From Pseudomonadota bacterium (GTDB lineage: Bacteria > Pseudomonadota > Alphaproteobacteria > Micavibrionales > Micavibrionaceae): 23,694 nt of DNA. The stretch covers positions 1 through 23,694 of the forward strand of contig JACQIJ010000084.1 of NCBI GenBank assembly GCA_016198545.1. The letters run 5' to 3'. Every line of letters starts with the position of its first letter. The first letter of the stretch is position 1. The position numbers and the translations under genes are program-made. The notes under the pieces were generated by a model that worked only from the letters and a program-made list of their open reading frames with translations, was not told the origin of the DNA and ran no database searches. This document shows positions 23,638 through 23,694 of the stretch, in pieces.

Positions 23638-23694
23638 CGGCGTAGTAAACGCCAGAAGCGTGCCGGGGCCAAGAAAATTCTCACGGGGAATGCC
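23634..23694 (-). CDS. Possible C-terminal fragment of an upstream gene
   Basis: On the minus strand a frame open from the window edge ends in a TGA at 23636-23634 that overlaps the ubiG start as ATGA, the same junction type used between ubiG and the HIG1 gene. The 19 visible residues end in a basic, aromatic tail (RFWRLLRR). Too short to identify; the overlap is the only real support. Confidence 0.25.
   Translation of the reverse strand, partial: AFPVRIFLAPARFWRLLRR

Overview
The window reads as a free-living, flagellated member of the Alphaproteobacteria. The evidence is an alphaproteobacterial-type complex I (NuoE/F/G), the cell-cycle kinase CckA directly downstream of flhB, a TIGR02302/DUF4175 protein, a HIG1-type twin-transmembrane protein and UbiG. 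Codon usage is moderately GC-rich. A deep-branching lineage (Rhodospirillales or Micavibrio-like) would fit, but no marker here fixes the genus. Genes are packed tightly: several neighbours overlap by 1, 4, 14 or 26 bases, and three convergent pairs meet within 4 bases.

Region 1 (1-7.3 kb) carries complex I genes. A small membrane protein precedes nuoE. Then comes a three-gene block: an antisense membrane protein with an acidic soluble part, a secreted Gly-rich protein and a small lipoprotein. nuoF and nuoG follow. The block splits nuoE from nuoF and has its own divergent promoter pair. The secreted protein and the lipoprotein share a short similar segment, which suggests they are related.

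Region 2 (7.3-9.9 kb) is housekeeping: an M15/DUF882 murein peptidase (MepK-like), coaD, tRNA-Lys(UUU) with a visible promoter and weak terminator, an unknown 131-aa protein and a DUF502 membrane protein.

Region 3 (9.87-15.1 kb) is a divergent flagellar export and basal-body locus. On the minus strand, in transcription order, lie an FlhB C-terminal-domain-like protein, a small coiled-coil protein, fliO and fliP, all overlapping. On the plus strand lie flgB, flgC, fliE, fliQ, fliR and flhB. A good sigma-54 (-24/-12) promoter candidate lies between the two arms and points at flgB. cckA follows flhB, so motility genes are physically linked to the CckA-ChpT-CtrA cell-cycle pathway.

Region 4 (17.7-23.7 kb) holds a tiny coiled-coil ORF with a strong promoter, an unknown membrane protein, a TIGR02302 envelope protein preceded by a 54-aa LptM-like lipoprotein, a two-block pentapeptide-repeat protein, and a minus-strand pair, ubiG plus a HIG1 protein, overlapping by ATGA. 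No mobile element, CRISPR array or rRNA is visible, and there is no gene-free stretch longer than about 180 bp.
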